A DNA stretch of 64,000 nucleotides, taken from assembly GCA_020633055.1 (NCBI GenBank), contig JACKEJ010000005.1:868001-932000 (forward strand), read 5' to 3'. Below the pieces are notes generated by a model that saw nothing but the letters and a program-made list of their open reading frames with translations, made no database searches and was not told the origin of the DNA. How positions within the stretch are numbered: position 1 is the stretch's first letter; the number at the start of each line of letters is the position of its first letter. Source of the stretch: Sandaracinaceae bacterium (GTDB taxonomy: Bacteria; Myxococcota_A; Polyangia; Polyangiales; Houyiibacteriaceae). Positions 61,859 through 64,000 of this stretch are shown here, one piece after another. The position numbers were made by a program, and so were the translations under genes.

Positions 61859-62026
61859 GTGAGCGCCGTGTCGGAGAATCTGCTCCGCACGCATCGCGCC
61901 GACCTCTTCTGGGACGCGAGCGATCACCAGTTCTGCCCCTCGAGGGAGGCGGCAGAGGAGCTCGTCGCTTCGATGCGCGTCGAGTACGCGCTGCGCGTTC
62001 CGGACGAGGCGGACCGACGACAGTGA
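61859..62026 (+). pseudogene. Homologous fragment of the 59856-60110 gene
   Basis: About 55 residues (LFWDASDHQFCPSREAAEEL, then VASMRVEYALRVP) mirror the C-terminal part of the minus-strand gene at 59856-60110, in inverted orientation. The 5' part is missing. Confidence 0.55.
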
Positions 62027-62221
62027 GCGGAGGCGCGGAACCCGCAGCGAGTGGTCGATGGGGATCGATTGTGGCTCTGCACTTGGGTACGGTGCGGAAA
62101 TGCGAGGAGAGCGTCGACAGCTCCAGAGCGTCGCGAGCAGCCAAGCTGGGCTACCCGACGAGCCTGAAACGTGTTGGAGTTCCCTCTGGCCCCACTAGCG
62201 ACCGCTCCTCGAGGAACCACC

Positions 62222-62890
62222 ATGTCTCTGTTTCGCGTCAGCGCCGATCCTCACGTCAACGGGCTCATCGAGAAGTGCGGCTACGCCACGGCCGCGCTCA
62301 CCATCATCCCCATCCCTGGGTCCGAGGTCATCGGCGTGATGCCCCTCCACGTCGGCATGGTGGTGGGCATCGCTCACCACCACGGGCAGAACCTCACCAC
62401 CGAGACCGCGACCGAGCTGCTGATTCAGATTGGCACCACGGTTGGGGCGTCGCTGCTGGGCTCGCGCGTCGCGACGACCGCCGCCAAGTTCGTCCTGCCG
62501 GGGCTCGGCGGCATCATCGCGGCGCCCTTCATGTTCGCCAGCACGCTCGCCATTGGGGCCGTGGCCGACCAGTGGTTCAACAGCGGGGGCACGCTCTCCG
62601 AAATCGAGATGCGGGCCCTGTACGAGCGCACGGTCAAGAGCGCCAAGTCGTCGTTCCAGACCGACAGGATGAAGGACAGCGGCGCCATGCAGCAGGCGCG
62701 CGAGGCGGTTGGTCGCGCGAAGGCGGGGGACAGCGCCGCGGCCCCGACGGGCGGCACGAGCAGCCCTGCGCCGAGCGGCAGCCCCGACCTCGTCAGCCGG
62801 CTCCGGCAGGGCAAAGAGATGCTGGCCGCAGGCTTGATCGACCAAGCGGAGTTCGACGCGCTCAAGGCGCGCATCCTCAGCGAAATGTAG
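62222..62890 (+). CDS. DUF697-like membrane protein with SHOCT domain
   Basis: A 222-residue protein. Residues ~10-130 have hydrophobic segments (YATAALTIIPIPGSEVIGVM, TAAKFVLPGLGGIIAAPF) like DUF697. A linker is followed by a C-terminal SHOCT motif (LVSRLRQGKEMLAAGLIDQ, then AEFDALKARIL). GAGGAACC precedes the start. Function unknown. Confidence 0.72.
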   Translation: MSLFRVSADPHVNGLIEKCGYATAALTIIPIPGSEVIGVMPLHVGMVVGIAHHHGQNLTTETATELLIQIGTTVGASLLGSRVATTAAKFVLPGLGGIIAAPFMFASTLAIGAVADQWFNSGGTLSEIEMRALYERTVKSAKSSFQTDRMKDSGAMQQAREAVGRAKAGDSAAAPTGGTSSPAPSGSPDLVSRLRQGKEMLAAGLIDQAEFDALKARILSEM

Positions 62891-62985
62891 GCCCGTCTCG
62901 GAATTGGGGCGAAGCCCACAGATGTTTGTGCTGGACGGTACTGCCACTCAATAGTCGAACACGTCTCGGCGAGACCGAGACGACG

Positions 62986-64000
62986 TCAGCGCCTTCGGCG
63001 CATCCGCGCGACGGCCAGAGCTGCGAACAGCAGCCACGCGTGCGGCTGCGGTTGATTCGCGCCCGCGCGACAGGTGCAGCCGCTCGCGGGCGATGCCGTG
63101 CCGCCATCTGCGCGCGTGCCGGCATCGAGCACAGCGCCACCCGCGTCGCCTGTCCCCGAGCCGGCATCGGGCACAGGCACGCAGCCGCCTGACGTGTCGC
63201 GCATCGTGCCCGTCGGACAGACGCACTCCGCCGGCGCACCCGTTTGGTTCTCGCAGACCTCTGTCCCTGCGCAATCGAGCGCGCCGCTGGTGCACTCATC
63301 GACGTCTTCGCAGCTCGTGCCCGAACCGCCCCACCCGGGGTCGCACTCGCACGCGTAGCCCTCGTCGGTGTTGGTGCAGGTCGCGTGCTCGTCGCAGTCG
63401 TCGCTGCCTTCAGCGCACTCGTCGGCGGGCACGCAGTCGCGGCCGCCGCTGGTGCCGGGCGCGTCGCTGAAGCCGGGACCGCAGGCGCACGTGAAGGTGG
63501 GCGGCATGCTGGTGCAGATCGCGTTGTCGTCGCAGTCGTCGCTGCCGCGCGCGCAGTGATCGGTGGGTACACACGTACCGGAACCCGAGTCGGCCCAGTC
63601 CGGTGCGTTGCAGGTGCAGATGAAGGAGCCGGTCACGTTGGTACACGCCGCGTTCACGTCGCAGCCGGCGATGTTCTCGGCGCACTCGTCGACGTCGATG
63701 CAGCCCGCGGCCCCATGTCCCTGACGGACCGGATCGTTCCGCCAGCCCGGTCCGGGGCAGGTGCACGTGAAGTCGTTGAGTGAGGTCGGCGAGGGGTTGG
63801 GGTCGTTGCACACCGCCGCCGGAGAGTTGTCGCAGTCGTCGGTGCCCATCGAGCACTCGTTGCCGACCCGACAGGTTCGCGGGGTCCCGTCCTGGAGATA
63901 GCCCACTTGGCAGCTGCAGGTGTAGCCCGGTGCGGACCAGGAGCCGAGGGATGTCTCGGTGCATCCCTGTCCGTCTTGGCCGCCGACGCCAAAAGGGCCA
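62986..64000 (-). CDS. EGF-like surface protein with MYXO-CTERM-like tail (5' end outside window)
   Basis: A minus-strand frame open to the window edge, at least 338 residues. It contains repeated EGF-like units (DVDECAENIAGCDVNAACTN, ADECAEGSDDCDEHATC) with calcium-binding-type DxDEC starts. The C-terminus is GCTCRAGANQ, a hydrophobic helix and RMRRRR. That is a MYXO-CTERM-type sorting signal, known in Myxococcota for surface proteins processed by a rhombosortase-like peptidase. The N-terminus lies to the right of the window. Confidence 0.83.
   Translation of the reverse strand, partial: GPFGVGGQDGQGCTETSLGSWSAPGYTCSCQVGYLQDGTPRTCRVGNECSMGTDDCDNSPAAVCNDPNPSPTSLNDFTCTCPGPGWRNDPVRQGHGAAGCIDVDECAENIAGCDVNAACTNVTGSFICTCNAPDWADSGSGTCVPTDHCARGSDDCDDNAICTSMPPTFTCACGPGFSDAPGTSGGRDCVPADECAEGSDDCDEHATCTNTDEGYACECDPGWGGSGTSCEDVDECTSGALDCAGTEVCENQTGAPAECVCPTGTMRDTSGGCVPVPDAGSGTGDAGGAVLDAGTRADGGTASPASGCTCRAGANQPQPHAWLLFAALAVARMRRRR

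Noticed and set aside
1..64000. tRNA or rRNA genes
   Set aside because: No cloverleaf-like or conserved rRNA segment was recognised by eye; a covariance-model scan would be needed to exclude them fully.

Overview
This is a high-GC genomic window with genes packed on both strands. It most likely comes from a Myxococcota bacterium, perhaps of the Sandaracinus/Polyangiales type. The evidence is the number of Cys-rich and Asp/Gly-linker lipoproteins, MopE-like and RCC1 repeats, two transmembrane Ser/Thr kinases, many TetR regulators, and a C-terminal MYXO-CTERM-like sorting tail at the right edge. No rRNA, tRNA or CRISPR array was recognised.

Positions 1-14,100 hold lipid and redox genes with their regulators. 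A ferredoxin reductase is divergent from a FabR/DesT-like TetR gene, with a palindromic operator candidate between them. Next come a tandem glutaredoxin/GST-N protein, a Ser/Thr kinase with an ECF sigma factor, an MpaB-type oxygenase (with a lipoprotein) divergent from a cytochrome P450, an AraC regulator coupled to a small Cys protein, an EGF-like-repeat lipoprotein, a TetR gene, and a three-gene YeeE/YedE-type sulfur transport operon.

Positions 14,100-34,500 carry mostly envelope and surface genes. These include a GT-C-like membrane glycosyltransferase, lipoproteins with FN3, beta-helix and LamG-like folds, a DUF1152 protein, a sterol-desaturase-like hydroxylase with an adjoining TetR gene and candidate operators, a methyltransferase, a second kinase operon, and a GH31 glycosidase lipoprotein divergent from a TetR gene across a 26-bp palindrome.

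Positions 34,600-49,800 contain a tripartite RND efflux operon (outer-membrane factor, adaptor, unusually long permease), a GIDE-domain protein, a large MopE/RCC1 lipoprotein, and an MscS channel with a small lipoprotein. A RibD-C/DHFR-like protein and small Cys-rich proteins follow.

Positions 49,900-62,100 look like a plasticity zone. It starts with an orphan ParA. Then come decayed pieces of a Rieske oxygenase (behind an intact KstR-like palindrome), a LysR regulator and a methyltransferase. A PepSY / response regulator / histidine kinase / outer-membrane protein module follows. A complete IS66-family element (tnpA-tnpB-tnpC, terminal inverted repeats, perfect 8-bp target duplication) has split a lipoprotein operon. 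Fragments of IS91-like and ISKra4-like transposases lie between an inverted pair of homologous short genes. The window ends with a DUF697-like/SHOCT protein and a truncated EGF-like surface protein.

Nearly all functional calls rest on reading motifs by eye. No database search was possible.
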